In this document: piece after piece, positions 1 to 8,116 of the stretch
Position numbering within the stretch: position 1 is the stretch's first letter
Layout: each line of letters starts with the position of its first letter
NCBI GenBank assembly: GCA_041584475.1
Contig: JBFHDX010000077.1
Location: forward strand, 1-18,478
Source: JBFHDX01 sp041584475
Lineage (GTDB): Bacteria > Pseudomonadota > Alphaproteobacteria > UBA8366 > JADFVY01
Direction: 5' to 3'
Length of the DNA stretch: 18,478 nucleotides
Translations under genes and position numbers: made by a program
Notes under the pieces: model-generated
The model's database searches: none
The model's input: the letters and a program-made list of their open reading frames with translations, nothing else
Told to the model about the DNA's origin: nothing

Positions 1-477
1 CCGGCGCTCGAGCTCGACGACGGGACGGTGATCTACGACAGCCTCGCGATCTGGCGCTATCTCGAGGAGATCAGGCCGGAGCCGCCGCTGCTGGGCGCCG
101 ACCCGGTGTCGAAGGCGATGGTCGAGCTCTGGCTGCGCCGCGTGGAGCTCGAAGGCTACCAGGCGGTGGTCGAGGTGCTGCGCAACGGTGCCGAGCGATT
201 CCGGGACCGGGCCGTGCCGGGACCGGTGCCGTTCGCGCAGATTCCGGCGCTGGCCAAGCGCGGCAGGCAACGGCTGGCGCTGTTCTTCGAGATGCTCGAT
301 GAGCGGCTGCGGGCAAGTGCGCACGTCGCCGGACCCGATTTCTCGGCCGCCGACATCCATGCCCTCGTCACCGTCGATTTTGCGGCGAGCGCCGTGCAGA
401 TCGCGCCCCCGGACGGGCTCGCCGCGCTTAAGTCGTGGCATGCGAAGGTCTCCGCGCGGCCGAGCGCGAAGGCGTAG
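1..477 (+). CDS. Glutathione S-transferase, 5'-truncated by window edge
   Basis: Soluble cytoplasmic enzyme of the GST superfamily, which uses glutathione for conjugation, isomerisation or dehalogenation reactions; the substrate cannot be told. The open frame runs from base 1, so the start and most of the thioredoxin-like domain lie outside the window. What remains begins PALELDDGTVIYDSLAIWRY: the cis-proline 'PAL' strand and the 'I(Y/T)(D/E)S' glutathione-binding motif typical of GST N-terminal domains. It continues into an all-helical C-terminal domain with the N-capping 'GPDFSAADIHA' motif (compare the usual G-x-S/F-x-x-A-D) and ends in 'SWHAKVSARPS', a normal GST tail. The stop is TAG at 475-477. 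The next gene (the EndoU protein) starts 13 bases on, so co-transcription is possible. The family call is firm; class and substrate are unknown. Confidence 0.9.
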   Translation, partial: PALELDDGTVIYDSLAIWRYLEEIRPEPPLLGADPVSKAMVELWLRRVELEGYQAVVEVLRNGAERFRDRAVPGPVPFAQIPALAKRGRQRLALFFEMLDERLRASAHVAGPDFSAADIHALVTVDFAASAVQIAPPDGLAALKSWHAKVSARPSAKA

Positions 478-490
478 AGCCGGCGTGCGC

Positions 491-1105
491 ATGCGTCCCG
501 TGCGGGCCGGAGTGCGATCACCGGCCGTCCGTGCGACGCTGGCGCGTTGCCTTGTTCCGTTGGTGGCGACGTTCCTAGCCCTGGCGACCGCGGCGCCTGC
601 GTTCGCGGACGGCATCGATTGTACCGCGCTCGAGGAATGGAGCGAACCGGTCGAGGGCTACAAAGTCAACCTGCACCACGTGTTCTGCGGCGAGGCGCGT
701 CGCGACGGTCGCGCCAGGGGGTTCCACGCGATGCCCCACGGCGCGGCGCCAGGCAGCTTCGTCTCCGCCGAGGACGGCGCGGGTCCCAACGCCGCCGGCG
801 TCTACACGCTGCGCGACGTCGAGCTGCGATTCTCCGGCGGTCGCTACCGCAAGCGCTTTTCCACCATGTTTCCGGACCATTGCACCGCGAACCAGGTGAT
901 CCGTTCGATCGCCTACTCGCGGGTCCACGGTACGGGCAGCTGCGCGAGCCCGGCATGGGCCCGCTGCGGGCCGAGCGCGCCACCGGCGGGCGACCGCACC
1001 GCCTTCTGCGTCGGCATGGACGGCACGACCTTCACCATCGCCTCGGCCGCGCTGCCGGGCGACGACACTCGGATCACCACGGGCTTTCCGATCTATGAAC
1101 CCTGA
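491..1105 (+). CDS. Secreted EndoU-type nuclease domain protein (possible toxin)
   Basis: 204 residues. The first ~39 residues are a Sec signal peptide: basic start (MRPVRAGVR), hydrophobic core at about 20-33, cleavage after A-F-A. The rest matches the bacterial EndoU fold, whose members cleave RNA metal-independently or with metal, leaving cyclic phosphate ends, and which is common as the C-terminal domain of CdiA and other polymorphic toxins. Visible family features are 'HHVFCGE' (His62/His63), 'GRARGFHAMP' (His79), 'AGVYTLRDVEL', 'KRFSTMFPDH' followed by 'VIRSI', and the terminal 'TTGFPIY'. Two histidines and a late Thr/Tyr would form the active site. Six cysteines lie in the mature part (44, 66, 131, 151, 159, 173), fitting disulfides in an exported protein. 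There is no delivery domain, so it is a stand-alone version. ATG at 491 was chosen because it gives a clean signal peptide; a GTG at 485 is also possible. It is followed 15 bases later by a putative immunity gene. The fold call is good; toxin function is inferred. Confidence 0.72.
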   Translation: MRPVRAGVRSPAVRATLARCLVPLVATFLALATAAPAFADGIDCTALEEWSEPVEGYKVNLHHVFCGEARRDGRARGFHAMPHGAAPGSFVSAEDGAGPNAAGVYTLRDVELRFSGGRYRKRFSTMFPDHCTANQVIRSIAYSRVHGTGSCASPAWARCGPSAPPAGDRTAFCVGMDGTTFTIASAALPGDDTRITTGFPIYEP

Positions 1106-1120
1106 GCGCGAGGCGCGTGC

Positions 1121-1459
1121 ATGACGCCCGAACGCTTCAGCTGGCCTGGCTACGACGAGGCCGACCCGCGGCACAGGACGCTGCAGGGCTTGCTCGTGCT
1201 CGACGTGCAGTACGATGCGGCGCAGACGCGGCGAATGCTGGACGCCATCCGTGCGTTCAGGACGGGTGTCCGCGACGCCTTCGAAGGCAGCGGCAACGCC
1301 TACGAGTTCGAATGCCGTCGCGACGGCCTGTTCATCGACAGCCTCTACGAGGGCGACGCGTTGACGCCCGTCACCGTGGACTACGACGTTGTCGAGTTGG
1401 CGCTCGCTGCGTGGGAAAAACACTGCCGCGCCAGGCAAACTGGCAAATCGAGGCCGTGA
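1121..1459 (+). CDS. Small acidic protein, putative immunity partner of the EndoU protein
   Basis: 112 residues with no signal peptide or membrane segment, so cytoplasmic. The ATG at 1121 follows a GAGCGCGAGG stretch that can act as ribosome binding site, 15 bases after the EndoU stop, so the two genes are very likely co-transcribed. The sequence has a helical region (residues about 30-54), then 'GNAYEFECRRDGLFIDSLYEGD', two beta strands in the style of small CdiI/Imm-type immunity proteins, then a C-terminal helix 'VVELALAAWEKH'. I do not recognise a named family with certainty. The function is assigned from position (small gene directly downstream of a toxin-like nuclease) and general shape: such proteins bind the cognate nuclease and block it. 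It could instead be an unrelated small protein. Confidence 0.5.
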   Translation: MTPERFSWPGYDEADPRHRTLQGLLVLDVQYDAAQTRRMLDAIRAFRTGVRDAFEGSGNAYEFECRRDGLFIDSLYEGDALTPVTVDYDVVELALAAWEKHCRARQTGKSRP

Positions 1460-1530
1460 CCGTCCCTTGGCTCCGGGATGCGGGTGCTGCGGCGGTCGCG
1501 AGCTGCTCTTGAAGCCTGATCTTCAGACGA

Positions 1531-1731
1531 TCATGCCATCTGCCCGATTTGGGCCACACCCGTTTTGGTGTCTCCGGCGCGCCCGGGGAAGGCGATCGTG
1601 ACGCGCAGGCCGGGGGCGTTGTCGTCGAGCGACAGCTTGGCGTCGTGCAGCCGCGCCACGGCGGCGACGAGGCTCAGGCCGAGGCCGCTACCCGGCGATC
1701 TCGAGGATCGGCGTGTCCGCCCCGGCGGCAA
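1531..1731 (-). pseudogene. 3' remnant of a sensor histidine kinase gene
   Basis: Reading the minus strand, about 40 residues match the end of a HATPase_c domain: the G2 ATP-lid motif 'SPGSGLGLSLVAAVARLHDA' followed by the last two strands 'GLRVTIAFP', then a short tail and a TGA at 1531-1533. In intact kinases this piece is preceded by the N box, the G1 (DxGPG) motif and the dimerisation domain. None of these appears in any minus-strand frame upstream of about 1710. There is no ATG; the open frame begins at a TTG only by chance. The preserved part is so regular that the loss looks like a deletion with a sharp edge near 1700-1715, not slow decay. No response regulator gene is nearby. Calling it a remnant is well supported; the age and mechanism of the loss are not known. 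Confidence 0.7.
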
Positions 1732-1734
1732 CGC

Positions 1735-2240
1735 TGCGAAACCCGACGCGCCAGAGGCCCCGTCCCAGGTGGAGTGAGCCGCACGCCACCCCGGGCCGCC
1801 GTCGAGCGCGGGGCAAGGACAGTCCGGCAGTCCAGGAACGGCCGGCCGCAGCCCGAGGCGCGCACCGTCCCGGTCCTGGCGAAGCAGGCGCTCCGCAATT
1901 CAGGATTGCAGCCTTCGCGTCGGAGGTCGGCGACCGTCCGGGGCGGCCGCCGGCCGGCAATCCCCTTATCCGTTGGTATGTAGCCCTGCGACACCGCGAT
2001 CCCGCCCCCCGGGCCCCCATGCCATCGACGTCGCAGATGGCATGGGAATTGCACGCAACGGTGGTCTTCGCCGGAGGGACTCCCGGGAAACCGCCGATCC
2101 GGGCGAACGCGACGGGCAGATTGCGAAACGGACCGGTTGGGGAGAAGCAGAATGCGAAGCGCGGCGGGAATCGATGACGGAGTTCGGATCGGCCGCTCGG
2201 CTGCTCGGCCGGCGACCGCAACCGCTGTGCCAGCGCCGGC
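1735..2240. other. Gene-free stretch, no recognisable content
   Basis: About 500 bases between the histidine kinase remnant and the promoter of the substrate-binding protein gene. Several frames are open on both strands because the DNA is GC-rich, but their translations are rich in Arg, Pro, Ala and Gly, lack hydrophobic cores, and match no family I know. I see no tRNA, no long inverted repeat and no insertion sequence end. It is probably the decayed body of the gene that left the kinase fragment, or filler left by a deletion. Confidence 0.5.
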
Positions 2241-2241
2241 C

Positions 2242-2271
2242 TTCACGCATTCTTAAGTATTACACTATATA
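2242..2271 (+). promoter_or_regulatory. Probable promoter of the SBP-chemoreceptor operon
   Basis: TTCACG (2242-2247), an 18-base spacer and TATATA (2266-2271) resemble a sigma-70 promoter. The site sits in a sharp AT-rich island (about 2248-2280) within otherwise very GC-rich DNA, about 90 bases before the ATG at 2363. This would leave an untranslated leader of roughly 80-85 bases. Exact hexamers are a judgement; TACACT at 2261 is an alternative -10. Confidence 0.45.
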
Positions 2272-2362
2272 GGGTTTTGTCATGCGTATGCGGTCAGGGC
2301 TGAACGTCAGTTCGCGTGCGCACAGCACGATTCATTCGACTGACCAGATTCGGAAGGTACAG

Positions 2363-3346
2363 ATGAACTTCAAGAAATTCCTGGGCATCGCTTCGATGCT
2401 CGTTCTTGCCGTGGCCGCCGGACAGGCGGGTGCGGCGGGGAAATACACCGGTAAGAAAATTCTCTTTATCGATTCCTACCACGAGGGCTATGCGTGGAGC
2501 GATGGCACCCTCGCCGGCGCGCGTTCGGTGCTCGACCAAAGCGGCGCCGACGTGCGCGTCGTTCGCATGGACACCAAGCGCAAGAAGACGGACGAGGACA
2601 AGCTCGCGGCGGCCGAGATGGTCCGGCAGACCATCGAGTCATACCGGCCGGACGTCGTCATCGCTTCCGACGACAACGCTTCCAAGTACGTCATCAAGCC
2701 GTTCTACAAGGACGCCGCCCTGCCGTTCGTCTTCTGCGGCGTCAACTGGGATGCCTCGGGTTACGGATTCCCGTACAGCAACGTCACCGGCATGGTCGAG
2801 GTGGCCGCGGTGGACGAGCTGTTCGCGTTCCTCGAGCGACTGACCAAGGGACGTCGTGTCGGTTATCTGGCGGCGGACGTGTTCACGGCGCAGAAAGAGC
2901 TCGCCAACATCGAGAAGACCTTCGAGATGCGTTTCGCCGACGTCCGTTACGCGACGACGCTCGAGGAATGGCAGACCGCCTATCGCGAGATGCAGGGCAA
3001 GGTCGACATCCTGCTGGTCGGCAATTCCGCCGGCATCGACGACTGGAACGACGAGGCCGCGGCGCGCTTCGTCGAGCGGCACAGCAAGGTTCCCAGCGGC
3101 GCCATCCATGAACACATGGTCGACTTCGCGCTGATCGGCTACACCAAGCTCTCGCAGGAGCAGGGCGAGTGGGCGGCGCAGACGGCGTTGCGCATTCTCG
3201 ACGGCGTGCGGCCGGCGGATATCCCGATCACCCGCAACAAGCAGGGCGAGCTGATCGTCAACGCGCGGATCGCCGAGGGTCTCGGCGGCAGCGTAACGCT
3301 CGAGCTCGCGGAGATCATGCAGTCGGCGGACCGCGTGATCGAATAG
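2363..3346 (+). CDS. Periplasmic substrate-binding protein (PF04392-like) paired with a chemoreceptor
   Basis: 327 residues. A signal peptide covers about 1-25 (MNFKK, then hydrophobic 7-20, cleavage near AGA-AGK). The mature protein is a two-lobed type I periplasmic binding fold: 'KKILFIDSYHEGYAWSDG' at the first strand, 'RPDVVIASDDNASKYV' and 'PFVFCGVNW' in lobe 1, 'VTGMVE' at the hinge, 'RRVGYLAAD' and 'VDILLVGN' in lobe 2. It resembles the ABC_sub_bind family (PF04392), often annotated as a sugar or generic ABC binding protein; the ligand is not predictable here. The start at 2363 was chosen over an in-frame ATG at 2282 because it has GGAAGG 6 bases upstream and gives a clean signal peptide. 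No permease or ATPase is near. The next gene, 62 bases on, is a dCache chemoreceptor, so the likely role is to present a ligand to that receptor. Confidence 0.85.
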   Translation: MNFKKFLGIASMLVLAVAAGQAGAAGKYTGKKILFIDSYHEGYAWSDGTLAGARSVLDQSGADVRVVRMDTKRKKTDEDKLAAAEMVRQTIESYRPDVVIASDDNASKYVIKPFYKDAALPFVFCGVNWDASGYGFPYSNVTGMVEVAAVDELFAFLERLTKGRRVGYLAADVFTAQKELANIEKTFEMRFADVRYATTLEEWQTAYREMQGKVDILLVGNSAGIDDWNDEAAARFVERHSKVPSGAIHEHMVDFALIGYTKLSQEQGEWAAQTALRILDGVRPADIPITRNKQGELIVNARIAEGLGGSVTLELAEIMQSADRVIE

Positions 3347-3408
3347 GGCCGAGCCAGAAGAAGGATCGACAAAGGCCCATCCCGTAGAAGCGACTGGGGA
3401 GCGAAACC

Positions 3409-5370
3409 ATGACCCTACGGCAACAATTCCTTCTGCCGTGCGCGATCGTGCTGGTGCTGGGACTCGGGTTCCTGACCTACGTTGCGTACGTCAATACGAA
3501 CGACGCGGTCCGGATCTCGGTCGCCGGTCAGCTGCAGCGTTCGGCGGAGGGTCTTGCCAACTCGGGTGCCGGCTGGTTCGCCGACCGTCGCATGGATCTT
3601 ACGGGATGGGCCGCCGATCCGCTCTACAGCAAGGCCGTGCAGTCTTCCTTCGTCGGTCGCGCGGCGCGCCGCGTCGCCAACGAGCGGCTGGCGGCGATCA
3701 AGGACGGCTACGGCTATTACGTGACGATCGGGCTGGTGGATACCGAGGGAACGGTCGTCGCATCCTCGGACCAGTTCGAGGTCGGCCGCGACCAGACGAA
3801 GAGTGAATTCTTCGCGTCCGGGCGGCTCGGCAAGTCATTCGTGTCGGATGCGCTGAAGGGCGAGGCGGACGGCGCGGTCGTGGTCACGATCGCGGCGCCG
3901 GTCAGCGACGCCGACGAGGTTACCGGGGTGCTCTACGCGGTGATCGATCTGAGCTATTTCGACGAACGTTTCGTCGCCCCGGTAAAGATCGGCAAGACCG
4001 GGCGCGTGCTCGTCTTCAACGAGGCCGGCCGGGCGATCATTCATCCCGACAAGAGCCAGGTGATGCGGCTCGACATCGCCTCCCTCGTGCAACAGCGCGT
4101 CGAATACGCCGGCGGTGCCGCGCTGACCGAGTACGACGATGCGAACAGTCACCGCATGGCTGCCGTGCAGACGGTTCAGGATATCGGCTGGACGGTCGTC
4201 GTCGACGCGGAGCAGGCGGAGATCGAGGCGCCCGGCGCCAAGGTCGGCTATACGAACCTCTCGTTGTCGCTTGCCATCCTCGCGGCGCTGTCGATCGCGA
4301 TCACGATCCTCCTCGACCGCATCATCCGGCCGCTCCGCCGCAGCACCGAAGCCATGCGGCTGCTCGCCGGCGGCGACACCACGATCGACGTCCCGGCCTT
4401 GGATCGCAGCGACGAGATCGGCGAGATGGCCCGCGCCATCGGCGTCTTCAAGGACAACGCCATCCGCATGCGCGAGATGCAGGCGGACAAGGAGGAGAGC
4501 GAGCGTCGCACGCAGGAGGAAAAGCGCAAGATGATGCGCCAGCTGTCCGACGATTTCGAGGGACAGGTGAAGGGCGTGGTCGAGGCGCTGTCCTCGTCGG
4601 CCACCGAGATGCAGGCGACCGCCGAGCAGATGTCCGGGACCGCCGAGCGGGCGAATCGCCGCGCCACTGGCGTTGCCTCGGCCTCCGAGCAGGCAACCGC
4701 GAACGTGCAGACCGTCGCCGCGGCGACGGAGGAGCTGTCGAGTTCGATCACCGAGATCGGCCGCCAGGTCAACCAGTCGGCGAAGATCGCCTCGAAGGCG
4801 GTGTCCGAGGCCGAAGCAACAAACACGACGGTGCAGAGCCTCTCGGACGCGGCCCAGAAGATCGGCGAGGTGGTGACGCTGATCAACAACATCGCGAGCC
4901 AGACCAACCTGCTGGCGCTGAACGCGACGATCGAGGCGGCGCGCGCCGGCGAGGCCGGCAAGGGCTTCGCGGTCGTCGCCCAGGAGGTCAAGAACCTCGC
5001 CAACCAGACCGCCAAGGCGACTGACGAGATCGCCGGCCAGATCACCGCGATCCAGGAACAGACGAGCGGCGCGGTCGGTGCGATCGACCGCATCCAGGAG
5101 ATCATCTCGGAGATCAGCGACATCTCGACGACGATCGCGTCCGCGGTCGAGGAGCAGGGCGTGTCGACGCAGGAGATCGCCCGCAACGTCCAGCAGGCGG
5201 CGAAGGGCACGCAGCAGGTGAACGGCAATATCGGCGACGTGTCGAAGGCCGTCAGCGAGGCCGGCTCGGCCGCCGACCAGGTGCTGCGGTCCGCCGGCAG
5301 CCTGTCGGAACAGTCGAGCCTGCTGCAGGACCAGGTCGAACGGTTCCTGAACCAGATCCGGGCGACCTGA
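3409..5370 (+). CDS. Methyl-accepting chemotaxis protein (dCache-HAMP-MCP)
   Basis: 653-residue inner-membrane chemoreceptor that controls CheA through CheW. TM1 is about residues 7-28. The periplasmic sensor, about 35-280, is a double Cache domain ('YGYYVTIGLVDTEGTVVASS', 'GRDQTKSEFF', 'GVLYAVIDLSYFDERF', 'GRVLVFNEAGRAIIHPD'); I do not see the full consensus of amino-acid-binding dCache receptors. TM2 is about 284-302, a HAMP domain about 303-356, then a coiled-coil cytoplasmic rod. The signalling tip is complete: 'INNIASQTNLLALNATIEAA' and 'GKGFAVVAQEVKNLA' (about 492-531). It ends in FLNQIRAT, so no CheR/CheB-tethering pentapeptide is present. GGGGAG at 3396-3401 precedes the ATG by 7 bases. 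It is co-oriented with the binding protein 62 bases upstream, suggesting indirect ligand sensing. No other che gene is in the window. Confidence 0.95.
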   Translation: MTLRQQFLLPCAIVLVLGLGFLTYVAYVNTNDAVRISVAGQLQRSAEGLANSGAGWFADRRMDLTGWAADPLYSKAVQSSFVGRAARRVANERLAAIKDGYGYYVTIGLVDTEGTVVASSDQFEVGRDQTKSEFFASGRLGKSFVSDALKGEADGAVVVTIAAPVSDADEVTGVLYAVIDLSYFDERFVAPVKIGKTGRVLVFNEAGRAIIHPDKSQVMRLDIASLVQQRVEYAGGAALTEYDDANSHRMAAVQTVQDIGWTVVVDAEQAEIEAPGAKVGYTNLSLSLAILAALSIAITILLDRIIRPLRRSTEAMRLLAGGDTTIDVPALDRSDEIGEMARAIGVFKDNAIRMREMQADKEESERRTQEEKRKMMRQLSDDFEGQVKGVVEALSSSATEMQATAEQMSGTAERANRRATGVASASEQATANVQTVAAATEELSSSITEIGRQVNQSAKIASKAVSEAEATNTTVQSLSDAAQKIGEVVTLINNIASQTNLLALNATIEAARAGEAGKGFAVVAQEVKNLANQTAKATDEIAGQITAIQEQTSGAVGAIDRIQEIISEISDISTTIASAVEEQGVSTQEIARNVQQAAKGTQQVNGNIGDVSKAVSEAGSAADQVLRSAGSLSEQSSLLQDQVERFLNQIRAT

Positions 5371-5372
5371 CG

Positions 5373-5415
5373 TGCCCCGTTCCGGCCGTGCCCGGGGCAG
5401 CGGGCAGCTGCCCGC
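5373..5415. terminator. Bidirectional hairpins between converging genes
   Basis: Two inverted repeats fill the 51-base gap between the chemoreceptor stop (5370) and the pepN stop (5422, minus strand). The first pairs TGCCCCG (5373-5379) with CGGGGCA (5393-5399). The second is a perfect 16-base palindrome, GCGGGCAGCTGCCCGC (5400-5415). No run of T follows on the plus strand; on the minus strand the neighbouring bases are also not T-rich. They could end transcription from both sides with help from Rho, or stabilise mRNA ends. Confidence 0.5.
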
Positions 5416-5421
5416 CTTCAC

Positions 5422-8085
5422 TCAATCGAGCATTTTACGCGCGATCTCGTAGACGTCGCGGGAGAGCGGCTGGCGGCGGATGATGCGATCGAGCTGGCCG
5501 CGCATCAGCTTGCGACTGGCTTCGCCGAAACGGCGCCAGCGGGCGAACGGCGTGAGCAGCCGAGCGGCGACCTGCGGGTTCAGGGAATCGAGCTTCAGCA
5601 CGATGTCCGCGAGGAATGCGTAGCCGGCGCCGTCGGGAGCATGGAAGCGCACCAGGTTCTGCGAGGCGAAGGTTCCGACAAGCGCGCGGACCCGGTTCGG
5701 GTTGCGCAACGAGAAGACCGAATCCGACATCAGGCCGCGCACCCGCTCGAGCGTATCGGGGCGCGGCGACGTCGCCTGCACGGCAAACCATTTGTCGAGC
5801 ACGAGGCGGTCATCGGCCCAGCGCTGGCGGAAGTCCGCGAGCGCGTGTTCGCGGTGCCTCGAGTCACCGGCCGCGAGCAGCGCCAGGGCCGCGATCGAGT
5901 CGGTCATGGTCTCCGCATTCTCGTACTGGCGCAGGCACAGCTCGTCCATTGCCGGGTCCCCGGCGGCGGTCAGATAGCCGAGTACGCGGTTCTTGAGGGC
6001 GCGCCGACCCGCCTCGACGGGGTCTCCCGCGAGTGCGCGGTTACCCGACTGGCGATGGTACACATCGAGCATCGGTTCACGCAGCGCGTCGGCGATGGCG
6101 CGCCGCAGTGCCTCGCGCGCCGTGTGCACTGCCACGACATCGATTACGTCGAGCCGGTCGGCGACCACTTCCTCGCCTGGCAGCGCCAGCATTTCAGCCG
6201 CGAAAGCCGCATCCAGCGACTCCTCCTCTAGCGTACGTCCCAGGGCCTCGATGAAGCGGCGGTCGTGCCGGGGCTTACGCCCGGCCCGGATGTCCCGGAC
6301 CGCCTGCACCAGGGTTGCCAGCGCAAGGTCCTGGCCCGCCTGCCAGCGGTTGAACGGGTCGCTGTCGTGCGCCATGAGGTGCAGGCGCTGGGTCTCGTCG
6401 AGCTGCTGGTCGACCGACAGCGGGGCGGAAAAGCCCCGCAAGACAGACGGTGTCGGCGGCTCCGCGACGTTGGTGAACCGGAAGGTCTGTACCGGTTCAC
6501 GCACTTCCAGTACGCGCGTCGTCGCTTTGTCCGTCGTCGGCGGGTCCGCGTTCAGCGACAGCGGCATGTCGGCGCCCTCGGAATCGAGCAGGCCGACGGC
6601 GACCGGGATATGCAGCGGCTTCTTGGACGCCTGCCCCGGCGTCGCCGGCGTCATCTGGCGTATCGTCAGGTCATAGGTCTTCGCCGCCGCATCGTAGTCT
6701 CCGGAGACCGAGAGCTTCGGCGTGCCGGCCTGGATATACCAGCGACGAAACTGTTTGAGATCGATGCCGCTCGCATCCTCCATCGCGGCGACGAAATCGT
6801 CGGTCGTCACCGCCGCGCCGTCGTGACGGCGGAAGTAGAGGTCGAGTCCTTTGCGGAATGCCCTCCCGCCCAGCAGGGTGTGGATCATGCGCACCAGCTC
6901 GGCCCCCTTCTCGTATACCGTCGCCGTATAGAAATTGTTGATCTCTATGTAGCTTTCCGGTCGGACAGGGTGCGCAAGCGGGCCCGCATCCTCGGGGAAT
7001 TGACGCGCCCGCAGTGTGCGGACATCGCCGATGCGCTTCACCGGCGCGCTGCGCATGTCGGCCGAGAACTGCTGGTCGCGGAAGACCGTCAGCCCCTCCT
7101 TCAGCGAGAGCTGGAACCAGTCGCGGCAGGTGACGCGGTTCCCGGTCCAGTTGTGGAAATATTCGTGGGCGATGACGCTCTCGATGAACGCATAGTCCGC
7201 ATCGGTCGCCGTCTCCGGCCCGGCGAGCACGTATTTGGCATTGAAGATGTTCAGCCCCTTGTTCTCCATCGCCCCCATGTTGAAGTCGCCGACGGCGACG
7301 ATCATGTAGAGGTCGAGATCGTATTCGAGGCCGTAGACGTCCTCGTCCCATTTCATCGCGCGTTTCAGCGAATCCATCGCCCAGCCGCAACGATCCTCGT
7401 TGCCGGGCTCGACATAGATGTGCAACGCGATGTCACGCCCCGAACCGGTTGTGTACGAGTCCTCGACGCGGGCGAGGTCGCCGGCGACCAGGGCGAACAG
7501 GTAGGACGGTTTGGCGAACGGATCCTCCCAGACCACCCTGTGACGCCCGTCCGCAAGCGCCTCGGCACGGATCAGATTACCGTTCGAGAGCATGACCGGA
7601 CAGCGCGCCCTGTCACCGGTGATCGTCGTCCGGTGGCGCGCCATCACGTCCGGGCGGTCGACGAAGTATGTGATGCGGCGGAAGCCCTCGGCTTCGCACT
7701 GGGTGCAGAAGATCCCGCCCGACTTGTACAAGCCTTCGAGCGCCGAATTGTCCTGCGGGCGAATCTTCACCTCGGTCTTCAGGGTGAACGTGTCGGGCGT
7801 CCGGGCGATGGTCAGCGACCGCTCGTCGACCGCATAGTCGGCCGGCGACAGCGTCCTGCCGTCGAGCGCCACCGAGACGAGTTCAAGATCGCGGCCGTCG
7901 AGCACGAGCGGCCGACGCCGGCCGCCATGGTTGCGCCGAATCGACAGCTGCGCACGCACGCGCGTGAAATCGTCCCCGAGATCGAAATCGAGCTCGACGC
8001 TCTCGATCCGCCAGTCGGGCGGCCGATAGTCCTTCAGATAGACCGGTTCGGGCGTCTTGGAGCCGACGCGGGCTTCGGCGCTCAT
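5422..8085 (-). CDS. pepN: Aminopeptidase N (M1 family zinc metallopeptidase)
   Basis: 887 residues, the usual length for proteobacterial PepN (about 870-890). It removes N-terminal residues from peptides in the cytoplasm during peptide recycling. Domain order: N-terminal beta saddle (about 1-190); thermolysin-like catalytic domain with the substrate-binding GAMEN motif (271-275), zinc ligands H307-E-Y-F-H311 and E330 (within 'LSLKEG'), and the transition-state Tyr391 in 'TVYEKGAE'; a DUF3458 Ig-like domain (about 445-545); and a helical C-terminal domain to the end. All catalytic residues are present. The open frame extends upstream to 8208, but that part is Arg/Ser-rich, overlaps the neighbouring gene and has no homology. 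'MSAEARVGSKTPEPVYLKDY' starting at 8085 is the normal PepN N-terminus, though no strong ribosome site is visible. It lies 31 bases after the membrane protein gene and may share its transcript. Confidence 0.96.
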   Translation of the reverse strand: MSAEARVGSKTPEPVYLKDYRPPDWRIESVELDFDLGDDFTRVRAQLSIRRNHGGRRRPLVLDGRDLELVSVALDGRTLSPADYAVDERSLTIARTPDTFTLKTEVKIRPQDNSALEGLYKSGGIFCTQCEAEGFRRITYFVDRPDVMARHRTTITGDRARCPVMLSNGNLIRAEALADGRHRVVWEDPFAKPSYLFALVAGDLARVEDSYTTGSGRDIALHIYVEPGNEDRCGWAMDSLKRAMKWDEDVYGLEYDLDLYMIVAVGDFNMGAMENKGLNIFNAKYVLAGPETATDADYAFIESVIAHEYFHNWTGNRVTCRDWFQLSLKEGLTVFRDQQFSADMRSAPVKRIGDVRTLRARQFPEDAGPLAHPVRPESYIEINNFYTATVYEKGAELVRMIHTLLGGRAFRKGLDLYFRRHDGAAVTTDDFVAAMEDASGIDLKQFRRWYIQAGTPKLSVSGDYDAAAKTYDLTIRQMTPATPGQASKKPLHIPVAVGLLDSEGADMPLSLNADPPTTDKATTRVLEVREPVQTFRFTNVAEPPTPSVLRGFSAPLSVDQQLDETQRLHLMAHDSDPFNRWQAGQDLALATLVQAVRDIRAGRKPRHDRRFIEALGRTLEEESLDAAFAAEMLALPGEEVVADRLDVIDVVAVHTAREALRRAIADALREPMLDVYHRQSGNRALAGDPVEAGRRALKNRVLGYLTAAGDPAMDELCLRQYENAETMTDSIAALALLAAGDSRHREHALADFRQRWADDRLVLDKWFAVQATSPRPDTLERVRGLMSDSVFSLRNPNRVRALVGTFASQNLVRFHAPDGAGYAFLADIVLKLDSLNPQVAARLLTPFARWRRFGEASRKLMRGQLDRIIRRQPLSRDVYEIARKMLD

Positions 8086-8116
8086 GCGCGCAATGTTGTC
8101 GTCGAGCCGACGCAGG

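Noticed and set aside
188..490. Open frame upstream of the EndoU protein start
   Set aside because: It lies inside the glutathione S-transferase gene in another frame, and the translation is Arg/Ser/Pro-rich; the signal peptide marks the true start near 491.
2282..2362. Upstream in-frame ATG that would add 27 residues to the substrate-binding protein
   Set aside because: The added residues are polar and would bury the signal peptide; ATG 2363 has GGAAGG in the right place, and the promoter's expected start point falls next to 2282.
3835..5421. 528-codon open frame antisense to the chemoreceptor
   Set aside because: Its translation is rich in Arg, Leu, Asp and His with no domain, and mirrors the codon pattern of the MCP gene on the other strand. 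It is a GC-rich shadow.
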